Shown: positions 63,537-64,000 of the stretch, piece after piece
Numbering within the stretch: the first letter of the stretch is position 1
Layout of the letters: each line of letters starts with the position of its first letter
NCBI GenBank assembly: GCA_002293475.1
Contig: DBDG01000060.1
Span: 1 to 64,000, forward strand
Reading direction: 5' to 3'
Length of the DNA: 64,000 nt
DNA from: Lachnospiraceae bacterium UBA938
Lineage (GTDB): Bacteria > Bacillota > Clostridia > Lachnospirales > Lachnospiraceae
Notes under the pieces: model-generated
The model's input: only the letters and a program-made list of their open reading frames with translations
The model's database searches: none
Told to the model about the DNA's origin: nothing
Program-made: the position numbers and the translations under genes

Positions 63537-63692
63537 TCATTTATCGGAAGGAAATTCTACTCTCTTAATGTGGCTGTAGTCGTCCGGTGGACATGGATCG
63601 CCATTTTCATCCACGTAATTCCACTTGACCGTCATGCCTTTTTCCTGTGCAAGCAGTTCTATTAAGATTGCTTTTATATCTTTCGCTTTAAT
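63537..63692 (-). CDS. Small protein, 51 aa, with missing or non-standard start codon
   Basis: On the - strand AAAGGAGG (63701-63694) is followed by a frame reading ATT-AAA-GCG (IKAKDIKAILIELLAQEK...) to TGA at 63539-63537. No ATG/GTG/TTG lies at usable distance, so ATT or ATG-to-ATT decay is likely; an internal Met is at residue 20. It lies just upstream of the toxin promoter, in the accessory remnant. Confidence 0.45.
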   Translation of the reverse strand: MKAKDIKAILIELLAQEKGMTVKWNYVDENGDPCPPDDYSHIKRVEFPSDK

Positions 63693-63807
63693 ACCTCCTT
63701 TCTATTTTTCCTATTCTCATTATCTACTATAGCAGAGAATTTCTACAATCTCAACCCTTACATTGCCTTGGATGCATCATGGCTCTAGTTTTTCCTACTT
63801 AAATCGG

Positions 63808-64000
63808 AGAAATCGTTCCTCAAAATGCATTTTTAGGGGTATCAGAGGAAGGATATAAGGTCATTTACAGAGGTAGAAAGAAAAAAGACGGATCGGCATC
63901 TGCTGAATATGTTGAGAATCGCACCGTGCCTACGCAGATGAAAGTATTCTTTAACATTGCTCTGTTCGGTGGGCTTCGACGAGGGGAAATCATTGCTCTA
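63808..64000 (+). pseudogene. Tyrosine recombinase (integrase) fragment, runs off the window
   Basis: A frame open from a TAA at 63805 reads ...QMKVFFNIALFGGLRRGEIIAL at the edge. The LRRGE box contains the first catalytic Arg of phage-type integrases. The N-terminal arm-binding and core-binding domains are absent upstream, where other-frame stops occur, so the gene looks 5'-truncated or rearranged. The rest of the catalytic domain lies outside. Confidence 0.6.

Overview
The window looks like chromosome of a moderately GC-rich, endospore-forming Clostridia member, most like the Lachnospiraceae. Supporting signs are the spoIIAA-spoIIAB-sigF operon, sigH, split glyQ/glyS, a cysteine T-box, a CIRCE element, QueH, a GH25 lysozyme with choline-binding-type repeats and a DUF5717/DUF5716 gene pair. 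Strong Shine-Dalgarno sequences and TTGACA/TATAAT promoters allow many starts to be refined. Most genes are on the + strand.

Layout. 0-5.8 kb: end of a possible metal-binding protein, HD-GYP protein, valS with an attenuator-like leader, FapA-like protein. 5.8-7.9 kb: an LRR lipoprotein gene flanked by two oppositely oriented ~240-bp palindromic elements plus short tandem repeats. 7.9-14.3 kb: folC, a 51-aa acidic protein, a zinc-ribbon/TPR membrane protein, the spoIIA operon, a MORN protein and a hemerythrin. 14.3-27.2 kb: glyQS, PHP phosphoesterase, lipoprotein, FAD oxidoreductase, PpiC foldase, CIRCE-controlled htpG with an unusual insert, a SpoIID-like protein, GH25 lysozyme. 27.3-30.4 kb: an AT-rich restriction-modification island (fused double D12 methylase plus HNH nuclease). 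30.5-36 kb: a divergent sugar locus (YheO/DauR-type regulator, GH1, RidA, PTS EIIBC, aminotransferase). 36.1-44.4 kb: a membrane protein and a cluster of uncharacterised genes (DUF5717 giant, DUF5716 actin/Hsp70-like, repeat protein, coiled-coil membrane protein). 44.4-50.1 kb: polar amino-acid ABC transporter, a PurF paralogue without the catalytic Cys, CPBP protease, QueH, VOC protein. 50.1-51.7 kb: accessory remnant with a type I toxin-antitoxin-like module, next to tRNA-Val and tRNA-Met. 51.9-57.9 kb: C26 amidase, ispF, then T-box-cysE-cysS-mrnC-rlmB-sigH, an order resembling Bacillus subtilis without gltX and yacP. 57.9-63 kb: RND pump with a built-in coiled coil, and its TetR regulator. 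63-64 kb: second accessory remnant with a tRNA-like fragment, a second type I module, a small gene and an incomplete tyrosine recombinase.

Most notable: (1) two copies of a module encoding 25- and 28-aa hydrophobic peptides, each converging on an antisense transcript, sharing a terminator, with nearly identical 5' leaders placed as inverted repeats; none of it shows in a standard ORF scan. (2) The DUF5717/DUF5716 cluster, a plausible uncharacterised envelope or cytoskeletal machine. (3) A palindromic element family (two full copies, one mini copy, tandem copies of one end) in which sequence changes keep the self-complementarity. All family names come from reading the sequence; no database search was run.
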